Source: Stenotrophomonas sp. SAU14A_NAIMI4_8
Lineage (GTDB): Bacteria > Pseudomonadota > Gammaproteobacteria > Xanthomonadales > Xanthomonadaceae
Reading direction: 5' to 3'
Length of the DNA stretch: 64,000 nucleotides
NCBI RefSeq assembly: GCF_003086695.1
Contig: NZ_CP025999.1
Span: forward strand, 4,168,344 to 4,232,343
Positions 49,525-57,572 of this stretch are shown here, one piece after another. Every line of letters starts with the position of its first letter. Position 1 is the first letter of the stretch. The position numbers were made by a program, and so were the translations under genes. The notes under the pieces are model-generated. The model saw only the letters and a list, made by a program, of their open reading frames with translations, was not told where the DNA came from and ran no database searches.

Positions 49525-50859
49525 ATGTCCCCGCTGCAGACCCTGCTTGCTTCCCACCGTGCCGGTGCCAACGTTGGCCTGTACAGCGTCTGCTGCAGCA
49601 ACGAACAGGTGCTGCGCGCGGCCATGCACGTGGCCCTGGCGCATGGCACGGTGCTGCTGATCGAAGCCACCTCCAACCAGGTGGACCAGTTTGGCGGCTA
49701 CACCGGCATGACGCCGCCGCAGTACCGCGACTACGTGGGCACGCTGGCCGATGAAGAAGGCTTCCCGCGCGAGCGCTTGATCCTGGGCGGTGACCATCTG
49801 GGTCCCAATGCCTGGCAGAAGCGTCCCGCTGCCGAAGCGATGACCCATGCACGCGTGCTGATTGAAGCCTACGTGGCCGCCGGTTTCCACAAGATCCACC
49901 TGGACTGCAGCATGTCCTGCGCCGACGACCCGGTGCCGCTGCCCGACGCCATCGTGGCCGCGCGTTCGGCCGAGCTGGCCGAGATTGCCGAACGCACCGC
50001 CGCCGAGCACGGCCTGCCGCCACCGGTCTACGTGATCGGTACCGAAGTGCCGATTCCCGGCGGCGAAGCCTCGCTGGCCGAAGGCCTGCAGGTGACCACG
50101 CCGGCGGCCGCCGCGCAGACCCTGGCCATCCACCAGCATGCCTTCGATACGCCACAGCTGCGCGATGCCTGGCAGCGGGTGATCGCCATGGTGGTGCAGC
50201 CGGGCGTGGACTTCGACCACAGCAGCGTGCACGAATACGATCCGGCCGCGGCCAGCGCACTGGCCGACTTCCTGGAACAGCAGCCGCGCATCGTCTTCGA
50301 AGCACATTCCACCGATTACCAGCGCGAAAGCGGCCTGCACGCACTGGTGCGCGATCACTTCGCCATTCTCAAGGTGGGCCCGGCGGCGACCTTCGCCTAT
50401 CGCGAAGCGCTGTTCGCACTGGCCGCGATCGAGGCCGAGCTGCTGCCGGCCGCACAGTGTTCGCGCCTGCCGCAGGTGCTGGACGCGGTGATGGTGGCGC
50501 AGCCGAAGTACTGGCAGTCGTACTACCAGGGTGACGAGGCCGCGCTGCGCCTGCTGCGCGCGTTCTCCTTCAGCGACCGCTGCCGCTACTACTGGGGCGA
50601 ACCGGCGCTGGTGCAGGCCGTGCAGACCCTGTTCGCCAACCTGGAACAGCATGCACCGCCGCTGGTGCTGCTCAGCCAGTACCTGCCCGAGCAGTACCGC
50701 GCGGTGCGCGACGGCACGCTGGCCAACACGCCGGCCGCGCTGGCGCAGCATCGGGTGGGCCAGTGCCTGGGCGAGTACGCACGGGCGTGCAGCGCCAACC
50801 AGGCCGGGGCCCGCAAGCAGAACGCAAGTTCTGCTGCCAGCGTTCTTGCGAACAGCTAA
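49525..50859 (+). CDS. agaZ: AgaZ/GatZ-type tagatose-1,6-bisphosphate aldolase subunit
   Basis: This is 444 residues from ATG 49525. Family signatures are GLYSVCCSNEQVLRAAM, LLIEATSNQVDQFGGYTGM, LGGDHLGPNAWQ, GFHKIHLDCSMSCADDPVPLPD, IGTEVPIPGGE, FEAHSTDYQ, and LKVGPAATFAYREALFAL. GatZ/AgaZ proteins are described as the structural or activating subunit of a class II aldolase whose catalytic subunit is GatY/AgaY. No AgaY is found in this window, so the aldolase reaction may rely on a distant gene or on this protein alone. The C-terminal ~15 residues are Ala/Ser-rich. Confidence 0.87.
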   Translation: MSPLQTLLASHRAGANVGLYSVCCSNEQVLRAAMHVALAHGTVLLIEATSNQVDQFGGYTGMTPPQYRDYVGTLADEEGFPRERLILGGDHLGPNAWQKRPAAEAMTHARVLIEAYVAAGFHKIHLDCSMSCADDPVPLPDAIVAARSAELAEIAERTAAEHGLPPPVYVIGTEVPIPGGEASLAEGLQVTTPAAAAQTLAIHQHAFDTPQLRDAWQRVIAMVVQPGVDFDHSSVHEYDPAAASALADFLEQQPRIVFEAHSTDYQRESGLHALVRDHFAILKVGPAATFAYREALFALAAIEAELLPAAQCSRLPQVLDAVMVAQPKYWQSYYQGDEAALRLLRAFSFSDRCRYYWGEPALVQAVQTLFANLEQHAPPLVLLSQYLPEQYRAVRDGTLANTPAALAQHRVGQCLGEYARACSANQAGARKQNASSAASVLANS

Positions 50860-50886
50860 TCTCTACCTTTCACACGAAACCGAGAG

Positions 50887-51669
50887 ATGGCCATGCGCAA
50901 CACCCGCTCCCGTCGCCAACAGATCCTGCAGCGCCTGATTGAACACGGCACCGTGCAGGTGGCCGACCTGGTGGAGCGCTATGGCGTTTCGGCGGTGACC
51001 ATCCGCGCCGACCTGACCCACTTCGAGGCGCAGGGCCTGGCCAACCGCACCCACGGCGGTGCCACCCTGGTACGCACGCCGCCGCAGGAACAGGACATCC
51101 ATGAAAAGGATGCGCTGAACCTGCCGCTGAAGGAATCGATCGGCGCGCGCGCCGCGCGGCTGGTGCAGGGCGGTGACAACATCATCATCGACTCCGGCTC
51201 CACCACCATGACCCTGGCCCGCCACCTGCGCGGCCACCGCGATGTAACGGTGATGACCAACGGCCTGAACATCGCCTGGGAACTGGCCAACGCGCCGGGC
51301 ATCAACGTGCTGCTGACCGGCGGCCTGCTGCGCCAGCAGTCGCTGTCGCTGCAGGGCAGCCAGGCCGAGGCCAGCCTCAACTCCTACAGCTTCGACACCC
51401 TGTTCCTGGGCGTGGATGGCTTGGACCTGCAGTTCGGCCTGACCACCCACGACGAGGCCGAAGCGCGCCTCAACCACCGCATGGTGGAACGCGCGCGGCG
51501 CATCGTGGTGCTCACCGATGCGTCCAAGTTCGGTCGCGTCAGCCTGCACCGCATCGCCCGCCTGGACCAGATCCACGCCGTCATCACCGACCCCGGCATC
51601 GACGAGGCCACCCGCGAGGGGCTGCAGCGGCTGGGCATCGAAGTGATCATCGCCGAGACACCGCCATGA
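50887..51669 (+). CDS. agaR: DeoR/GlpR-family transcriptional regulator (AgaR-like)
   Basis: A 260-residue protein (ATG 50887, or 50893). The N-terminal DeoR helix-turn-helix reads RRQQILQRLIEHGTVQVADLVERYGVSAVTIRADL. The sugar-phosphate-sensing domain carries DSGSTTMTLARHL, VMTNGLNIAWEL, GGLLRQQSLSLQG, DTLFLGVDGLD and LTDASKFGR. DeoR regulators of hexosamine operons are typically repressors released by a phosphorylated intermediate. It overlaps the following nagA-like gene by 4 bp and probably acts on the CGAAAG-rich region at 47100-47421. Confidence 0.87.
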   Translation: MAMRNTRSRRQQILQRLIEHGTVQVADLVERYGVSAVTIRADLTHFEAQGLANRTHGGATLVRTPPQEQDIHEKDALNLPLKESIGARAARLVQGGDNIIIDSGSTTMTLARHLRGHRDVTVMTNGLNIAWELANAPGINVLLTGGLLRQQSLSLQGSQAEASLNSYSFDTLFLGVDGLDLQFGLTTHDEAEARLNHRMVERARRIVVLTDASKFGRVSLHRIARLDQIHAVITDPGIDEATREGLQRLGIEVIIAETPP

Positions 51670-52793
51670 ACCCGACACGCTCCCTGTACGGCCGCATCCT
51701 GACCCCGCTGGGCTGGCGACGCGGCCACGTCCACTTCGATTCACACGTGCGCCAGCTGCAGGTGGATGACCACAGCGGTGCGGATGATCTGCAGCTGCCG
51801 GTGATCCTGCCCGGCTTCATCGACCTGCACGTACACGGTGCGGCGGGCGTGGATCTGATGCAGGGCGGCGAAGTGGCGCGCACCATCGCCCGCACCCATA
51901 CCCGGTTCGGCACCACCACCCTGCTGGCCACCACCATGACCGCCGGGCTGGACGAGATCGAACACGCCCTGCGTGGCGTCGCCGCGGCCCAGGCCGCGCC
52001 GCAGGCCGATGCCGCGCGCATTGCCGGCGTGCATCTTGAAGGGCCCTTCATCAGCCCGCAGCGCTTGGGCGCGCAACCCAACCGCACCATCGAGGCCACC
52101 CTGGCGCTGGTGCAGCAGCTGCATGCGCTCGCGCCGATCCGGGTGATGACGCTGGCACCGGAAATCGGCGAGCACACCGCGCTGATTCCCGCGCTGGCGG
52201 AGATGGGCATCCGTGTGCAGCTCGGTCACAGTGCCGGCAGCTACGAAGAAGGCGTGGCCGCACTGCAGGCCGGCGCCTCGGGCTTCACCCATCTGTTCAA
52301 TGGCATGACCGGCGTGGACCACTACCGCCCCGGCATTGCCGCCGCCGCACTGGCGCATGCGCAGTACGCGGAAATCATTCCTGATCTGCAGCACATCCAC
52401 CCCGGCGTGATCCGCCTGGCCGCGCGCGCGATTCCGCGCCTGTACGCGGTGACCGATGCGACCGCTGCCACCGGCATGCCCGATGGCGAATACGCGCTGG
52501 GCGAACAGCGCGTGCACAAATGCGGCGGCTGCGTGCGCCTGGCCAGCGGTTCGCTGGCCGGCAGCGCACTGACCATGGACCAGGCACTGCGCAACCTGGT
52601 GCAGGTAGGCCTGGACCTGGCCGACGCCGCACAGCGCGTATCCACCTTCCCGGCCGATTACCTGGGCCTGCAGGATCGCGGCCGCATTGCGCCCGACACC
52701 CTGGCCGACCTGGTGGTGCTCGACGCCAGCCTGCGCCTGCAGCAGGTGGTGGTGGGTGGGCACGTGGTTGACCTCAACGCTGCACCAGCCTGA
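51666..52793 (+). CDS. N-acetylhexosamine-6-phosphate deacetylase (NagA/AgaA family)
   Basis: A 375-residue amidohydrolase. Metal and catalytic motifs are GFIDLHVHGAAGVDLM, GVHLEGPFISPQRLGAQP (Glu), VQLGHSAG, GFTHLFNGMTG and YAVTDATAATGMPDGEY (catalytic Asp). NagA-type enzymes remove acetate from GlcNAc-6-P or GalNAc-6-P; operon context favours GalNAc-6-P. It is coupled to agaR by overlap and is the last gene before a repeat cluster and the transporter. Confidence 0.88.
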   Translation: MNPTRSLYGRILTPLGWRRGHVHFDSHVRQLQVDDHSGADDLQLPVILPGFIDLHVHGAAGVDLMQGGEVARTIARTHTRFGTTTLLATTMTAGLDEIEHALRGVAAAQAAPQADAARIAGVHLEGPFISPQRLGAQPNRTIEATLALVQQLHALAPIRVMTLAPEIGEHTALIPALAEMGIRVQLGHSAGSYEEGVAALQAGASGFTHLFNGMTGVDHYRPGIAAAALAHAQYAEIIPDLQHIHPGVIRLAARAIPRLYAVTDATAATGMPDGEYALGEQRVHKCGGCVRLASGSLAGSALTMDQALRNLVQVGLDLADAAQRVSTFPADYLGLQDRGRIAPDTLADLVVLDASLRLQQVVVGGHVVDLNAAPA

Positions 52794-52839
52794 CGCACCA
52801 CGTTCGTAACACCCGAAAACGCCTGACGTACCGCCTCTC

Positions 52840-52942
52840 GTAGAGTCGAGCTTGCTCGACTGCTCTCCGCCTCTCGTAGAGTCGAGCGTGCTCGACTGCT
52901 CTGCCCCGCCGTGCGCGCTCAGTCGAGCAAGCTCGACGCTAC
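52840..52942. repeat. Three SMAG-like half-elements between nagA-like and transporter genes
   Basis: Two direct copies of GTAGAGTCGAGC...CGACTGC (from 52840 and 52875, 35 bp apart) and one inverted copy ending CTAC at 52942. They interrupt an otherwise continuous operon and could differentially stabilise or terminate its mRNA. Confidence 0.88.
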
Positions 52943-52983
52943 GAAAGCAACCCGCACCGAATTGCCGCACAGGAAACCTGTCG

Positions 52984-54759
52984 ATGACTGCACGTACCGC
53001 TCCGCGCTGGCCCGTTCGCTATCTGCTGTTCATTGGCGGCCTGGGGGGCCTGCTGTACGGCATCGACATCGGCATCATTGCCGGCGCCCTGCCCTACCTG
53101 GAAGCCACCGCCAGCCAGGCCTGGCACCTGAGCAGCCAGCAGCTCGGCTTCGTGGTGGCGGCGGTGCTGCTGGGCAGCGTGCTCTCTTCGCTGTTCGCCG
53201 GACTGGTGGCCGACCTGATCGGCCGCCGTGGCGCCATGCTGCTGGCCGGTGTGCTGTTCACCGCCTCGATTCCGATCATGGCACTCGCTTCGGGCTATAC
53301 GCCGCTGCTGCTAGGGCGCCTGTTGCAGGGCATCAGCGGCGGCCTGATCGGCGTGGTGGTGCCGCTGTACCTGGCCGAGGTACTCAGCCCGGAACGGCGC
53401 GGCCGTGGCGCGGCCATGTTCCAGTTGCTGCTGACCATTGGCCTGGTGCTGGCCGCGTTGATCGGTCTGTACCAGGCCCATGCGGTGGATGCGGCCACCG
53501 AAGCGGCGCGGCGCCTGCCCGACGCACAGCAGGCGCAGGCACTGTTCGCGGCCAAGGACCATGCCTGGCGCACCATTTTCTGGAGCTGCCTGACCCCGGG
53601 CATCGTGTTCTGCGTGGGTCTGTTCTGGCTGTCTGAGTCACCGCGCTGGCTGGTCCAGCGTGGGCGCGTGGACGACGCGCGGCGCAGCCTGCAGCGCGTG
53701 CTGGCGCCCGACCAGGTGGAGGCCACGCTGGCGCAGATCCAGGCACCGGATACCCGCAGTGCCGACGGCAAGCGCGAGCCGTTGCTCAGCCGCCGCTACG
53801 TGAAGCCCTTCCTGCTGGCCTGCGTGGTGCTGGCCTGCACCCAGGCCACCGGCATCAATTCGGTGCTGGCCTATGCGGTGAATATCCTCAACCAAGCGGG
53901 CCTGTCGGGCTCGGTGGCCAATGGTGCCGACGTGGCCATCAAGCTGCTCAACGCACTGATGACCGTGGCTGCGCTGCTGCTGGTCGATCGTAAGGGCCGC
54001 AAGTTCCTGCTGATGCTGGGCAGTGGTGGCATCTGCGTGGCCCTGCTGGCGGCCGCCACGCTGTTCTTCCAGGCCGAGCGCGGCCGTGCCGATGTGCAGC
54101 CGCAGTTGCACGCAGCGGTGCAAGGCGATGACCTGCGCCTGGTACTGGATGACGCGCAGTGGCAGCAATTGGGCGCGGGCATCGACCGCAAAGGGCGGCC
54201 GCTGCAACTGACCGTGTCCTACGCCTACGGCGATTTCACCAATGTGCGCGCGTTGCGCAGCGACAACCCAGGTGACCGCGAACTGCGCATCGAGCGTGCC
54301 GGCACCGTGCAGCCGGACAGCGTGATCGGTACGTTCTTCCGCCGCCTGCACCTGAATCCCTTCGCCGACCCGGCCAGCGCCGCGCAGGCGCCGCTGCGCA
54401 TCGAACAGGCACGCATCGGCCCGGTGCCGCCGCCGGCCCATGGCTGGGCCGTGGCCGCCTGCATCCTGGTGTTCGTCGCCTTCTTCGCCGTCGGCCCCGG
54501 TGTGTGCGTATGGCTGGCACTATCCGAGCTGATGCCCAACCGAATCCGCTCCAACGGCATGAGCATCGCGCTGCTGATCAACCAGTTCGTTTCGACCACG
54601 ATTGCGGCATTGTTCCTGCCCACGGTGGGCCACTACGGCTACGCCAGCATGTTCCTGTTCTGGGCCGGCTGCACGTTCGTGTTCTTTCTGGTGGCCGCAT
54701 TGTGGCTGCCGGAAACCAAGGGAAAATCGCTGGAAGAGATCGAAGCGCACTTCCGGTAA
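52984..54759 (+). CDS. MFS sugar porter with a large central insertion
   Basis: The ATG at 52984 gives 591 residues, longer than the usual ~470. Sugar-porter motifs are present: GGLLYGIDIGIIAGALP, ADLIGRRGAMLLAG (RxGRR), GGLIGVVVPLYLAEVLSPERRG, SPRWLVQRGR, TGINSVLAYAVNIL, DRKGRKFLLMLG and the C-terminal PETKGKSLEEIE. Between the helix after DRKGRKFL and the GWAVAACILVF helix lies an extra ~115-residue hydrophilic stretch with a beta-rich look (LTVSYAYGDFTNVRALRSDN). Its place in the topology suggests the periplasm. It probably imports GalNAc or a related sugar across the inner membrane. Confidence 0.85.
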   Translation: MTARTAPRWPVRYLLFIGGLGGLLYGIDIGIIAGALPYLEATASQAWHLSSQQLGFVVAAVLLGSVLSSLFAGLVADLIGRRGAMLLAGVLFTASIPIMALASGYTPLLLGRLLQGISGGLIGVVVPLYLAEVLSPERRGRGAAMFQLLLTIGLVLAALIGLYQAHAVDAATEAARRLPDAQQAQALFAAKDHAWRTIFWSCLTPGIVFCVGLFWLSESPRWLVQRGRVDDARRSLQRVLAPDQVEATLAQIQAPDTRSADGKREPLLSRRYVKPFLLACVVLACTQATGINSVLAYAVNILNQAGLSGSVANGADVAIKLLNALMTVAALLLVDRKGRKFLLMLGSGGICVALLAAATLFFQAERGRADVQPQLHAAVQGDDLRLVLDDAQWQQLGAGIDRKGRPLQLTVSYAYGDFTNVRALRSDNPGDRELRIERAGTVQPDSVIGTFFRRLHLNPFADPASAAQAPLRIEQARIGPVPPPAHGWAVAACILVFVAFFAVGPGVCVWLALSELMPNRIRSNGMSIALLINQFVSTTIAALFLPTVGHYGYASMFLFWAGCTFVFFLVAALWLPETKGKSLEEIEAHFR

Positions 54760-54777
54760 GCGGTTGGACCCTTTGCC

Positions 54778-55252
54778 TGGTAGCGGTCGACCTTGGTCGA
54801 CCGTCGCGCGCAGCGCGGGCTTGCCGCGAACAGCAGTCGAGCGAGCTCGACTCTACCGGGCCCCGCTTTGTCTGGTAGCGGTCGACCTTGGTCGACCATT
54901 CAACAGCAGTCGAGCAAGCTCGACTCTACCGGGCACCGCTTTGCTTGGTAGCGGTCGACCTTGGTCGACCATCGCGCGCCTCGCGGGCTTGCCGCGAACT
55001 GCAGTCGAGCAAGCTCGACTCTACCGGGCACCGCTTCGCTTGGTAGCGGTCGACCTTGGTCGACCATCGCGCGCCGCGCGGGCTTGCCGCGAACTGCAGT
55101 CGAGCAAGCTCGACTCTACCGGGCCCCGCTTCGCTTGGTAGCGGTCGACCTTGGTCGACCATCGCGCGCCGCGCGGGCTTGCCGCGAACTGCAGTCGAGC
55201 AAGCTCGACTCTACCTGGGGTCCCGCCTGGTCGAGCAAGCTCGACGCTACGT
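54778..55252. repeat. Composite 95-bp tandem array of two palindrome types
   Basis: Each unit is GGTAGCGGTCGACC/GGTCGACC (type 1), a spacer CGCGCGCCGCGCGGGCTTGC, then GCAGTCGAGC...GACTCTACCGGG (type 2) and CCCGCTTCGCT. Units start at 54778, 54873, 54946, 55041 and 55136: spacings of 95, 73, 95 and 95 bp, the short one lacking most of the spacer. A final inverted palindrome (55229-55252) overlaps the stop codon of the HdeD gene. No gene is present in the 54760-55246 gap. Confidence 0.92.
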
Positions 55253-55807
55253 AAGCTTGCGCAGCTTCAATGCCACCACGATCTGCAACACCCCGTACAC
55301 CAGGCTGCCAATGCCGATCCACAGGGTGGTGACCGCCAGGCCTGTCACCGGGTTGGCGGCCAGCAGCACGCCCAGCACCACGGCCACCACGCCACTGAGT
55401 ATCAGCAGCCACTCACCCTGGATCTGCTTGCGCACGCGAATGGCGAACACGATGCGGTACAGCCCGGCCACCAGCAGCCACACGGCCAGCAGCAGCACCA
55501 GCACGCTGGCCGTGGCCAGCGGATTGATGATCGCCAGTACGCCGAAGCCAAGCGACGCCAACGCGTACAGCAACAGCCAGCCGCGCGGTGCGCCACTGCC
55601 GCCAGTGATAAGCGCCAGCAGACTGATCACCCCTTCGGCAATGGCCATCACGCCCAGCACCCAGGCCAGTGCGGTGGCCGCCGACAGTGGCCAGCCCACT
55701 GCGGTGATGCCGAACCCCAGCGCAACCACGCCATACAGCAGCAGGATCGGCCAGCTGCGGCCAATGGCCGATACCAGCGACGGGCGGGACGAGTCCGGAG
55801 ACAGCAT
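55247..55807 (-). CDS. HdeD-family membrane protein (DUF308)
   Basis: The ATG at 55807 has AAGGAG 7 nt upstream and gives 186 residues. Six membrane helices are predicted in a repeated pattern (WPILLLYGVVALGFGITAVGWPLSAATALAWVLGVMAIAEG; RGWLLLYALASLGFGVLAIINPLATASVLVLLLAVWLLVAG; WLLILSGVVAVVLGVLLAANPVTGLAVTTLWIGIGSLVYG). This internal three-fold repeat is the DUF308/HdeD signature. HdeD is linked to acid resistance in E. coli. The TAG stop is embedded in the GTAG of a SMAG-like repeat (minus strand, 55250-55247). Confidence 0.85.
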   Translation of the reverse strand: MLSPDSSRPSLVSAIGRSWPILLLYGVVALGFGITAVGWPLSAATALAWVLGVMAIAEGVISLLALITGGSGAPRGWLLLYALASLGFGVLAIINPLATASVLVLLLAVWLLVAGLYRIVFAIRVRKQIQGEWLLILSGVVAVVLGVLLAANPVTGLAVTTLWIGIGSLVYGVLQIVVALKLRKLT

Positions 55808-55923
55808 GACCACTCCTTCGATCAGGATCCAACCTGCATCCTAGCGCCAGAACCGATGACGACACTGTCATGGCATCCGCGCACTGACCCGCTGGCGTGG
55901 CCACCGACTGGGCAAATCGACTG

Positions 55924-56027
55924 GGTAGAGTCGACTGGGTAGAGTCGACTGTCAGTCGACTACCCTTCCTTCAGATCGCGAAGAATCCCGCGCTGCGCGC
56001 GATAGTCGACTGACAGTCGACTCTACT
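55924..56027. repeat. GTAGAGTCGACTG/CAGTCGACTA palindrome pair
   Basis: GGGTAGAGTCGACTG occurs twice in tandem (55924 and 55938), the second followed by TCAGTCGACTACC. An inverted copy ATAGTCGACTGACAGTCGAC ends CTCTAC at 56026. This is a variant of the SMAG-like family with a different stem. Confidence 0.85.
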
Positions 56028-56050
56028 GGCATCCATCACTGTGGGCACGC

Positions 56051-56761
56051 TCACGGCACCCGTGCGCAGACCCAGGCGCGCACTTCGCCCACGCCCACCA
56101 GCTTCAGCGTTTCGGCAATCTCAAGCACCGTGCTGCCGGTGGTCATCACGTCATCCACCAGCGTCACCCGCGGCGGCACCGGTCCGCGCACGTCGAAGGC
56201 ATCGAACAGGTTGTCCCTGCGCTGTTCGGCACTGCGCTCTGACTGCGGCGCGGTATGGCGGCGGCGGTGCAGCCCGCGCCACACTGGCTGCTGCAGAAAC
56301 CTGCACAGCTCCCCGGCCTGGTTGTAGCCGCGCTGGCGCAGGCGGCGGCGATGCAGCGGCACCGGTGCCAGCGTCGGACAGGTCCACGCCGGTGGATGCC
56401 GCAGCATCAGCTGGGCCAGCAGTCGCCCGGCCGCCAGGTCGTGGTGAAACTTGAAGCGCAGCAGCAACTGGTCCACCGGCGGCAGGTACAACAGGCTGGC
56501 GTGCGTGGCCGCCTGCGGCGGTGGTTCGTCGCGACAGGTACCGCACACCGGCAGCGCGATATCGGGCAGCGGCAGCGCGCAGCGGTGGCAGGCACGGGCT
56601 GACCAGGGGATATCGGAAAGACAGGCGCCGCACAGATCCAGGCCATCATGGCCGGGCTCGCCGCAGACCAGACAGCGCAGCGGAAGCAGCAGCTGCAGTG
56701 TCTGTCTTGTAACGCGGGTAAGGACGTTGTGGAATCGTCGTAGGTGCATGCGCTTGAACAT
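56051..56761 (-). CDS. comF: ComF family phosphoribosyltransferase-like protein
   Basis: About 236 residues (ATG 56761; 56749 is an alternative). The N-terminus has paired CxxC motifs (LRCLVCGEPGHDGLDLCGACL and CHRCALPLPDIALPVCGTC) that probably bind zinc. The C-terminal half is a PRTase-type fold with FKFHHDLAAGRLLAQLM, LRQRGYNQAGEL and the PRPP loop VTLVDDVMTTGSTVLE. ComF is needed for natural transformation in several bacteria. Its placement divergent from the bio region is common in xanthomonads. Confidence 0.9.
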   Translation of the reverse strand: MFKRMHLRRFHNVLTRVTRQTLQLLLPLRCLVCGEPGHDGLDLCGACLSDIPWSARACHRCALPLPDIALPVCGTCRDEPPPQAATHASLLYLPPVDQLLLRFKFHHDLAAGRLLAQLMLRHPPAWTCPTLAPVPLHRRRLRQRGYNQAGELCRFLQQPVWRGLHRRRHTAPQSERSAEQRRDNLFDAFDVRGPVPPRVTLVDDVMTTGSTVLEIAETLKLVGVGEVRAWVCARVP

Positions 56762-56901
56762 GCTCGCAACGCCGTCAGTCCGCTATCAGTCGCTGCTGCA
56801 CCGTCCGGTAAGGATTGACCGCTGCGCCGCACTCAAGCCGACACGTGCACTGCACATACGACGGATTAGCTTGATGGCCATCGCGCAACGTATGCAGTGA
56901 C

Positions 56902-57546
56902 ATGTCAGCACCAACACAAAAGCCGGGAACAACCCTCTGTTGGCTTCCCGCCCAATGGCACGTGCTGCCGCGCGATTTCTATCGGCGCCATCCCACCCTG
57001 GTTGCACCCCAGTTGTTGAACAAGCTGCTCGTGCGTGATGACGGGCGCGCCGCGCGCATCGTGGAAGTCGAAGCCTATGCCGGCAGCGAAGACCCGGCCG
57101 CACACTCGTATCGAGGGCAGACTGCGCGCAACGCCACGATGTTCGGCGAGGCCGGTCATCTCTATGTCTACTTCACCTATGGCATGCACTGGGGCAGCAA
57201 CGCGGTATGTGGGGAAGTCGGCGAAGGCGTCGGCGTGCTGCTGAGGGCGGCCGAACCCGTGGCCGGTGTGGCGGCCATGCAGGTGGCGCGGCCTGCGGCC
57301 AGGCGCGAGCGCGATCTGGCCAGCGGCCCCGGCAAGCTTTCCCAGGCATTCGGCATTACCCGCGATCTGGATGGTGCGGACCTGGTCGGCGCCGACCGCG
57401 GCATCGTCATCGCCTCCGACGGCACGCCACCACCGGCGTCGCCCGTGGTGGGACCGCGCATCGGCATCAGCCGCGCCGCGGACTTCCCGTGGCGCTGGCA
57501 TGTTCCCGACCACCCCCACGTGTCCGTGCGGCCGCGACGCAGCTGA
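56902..57546 (+). CDS. 3-methyladenine DNA glycosylase (AAG/MPG family)
   Basis: This is a 214-residue protein. Signatures are LLVRDDGRAARIVEVEAYAGSEDPAAHSYRGQTARNATMFGEAGHLYVYFTYGMHW (catalytic Glu in EVEAY, Tyr-rich base-binding pocket), VLLRAAEPVAGVAAM, and GPGKLSQAFGIT. The enzyme excises alkylated purines in base excision repair. It is transcribed away from comF and converges on a LysR gene. Confidence 0.9.
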   Translation: MSAPTQKPGTTLCWLPAQWHVLPRDFYRRHPTLVAPQLLNKLLVRDDGRAARIVEVEAYAGSEDPAAHSYRGQTARNATMFGEAGHLYVYFTYGMHWGSNAVCGEVGEGVGVLLRAAEPVAGVAAMQVARPAARRERDLASGPGKLSQAFGITRDLDGADLVGADRGIVIASDGTPPPASPVVGPRIGISRAADFPWRWHVPDHPHVSVRPRRS

Positions 57547-57572
57547 CGCTGCGCTGCCCGCATAGCGGGTCA

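Noticed and set aside
54778..55252. A regular repeat array that might suggest CRISPR.
   Set aside because: The units are almost identical over their whole 95 bp, with no unique spacers and no cas genes; it is a tandem array of palindromic REP-like elements.
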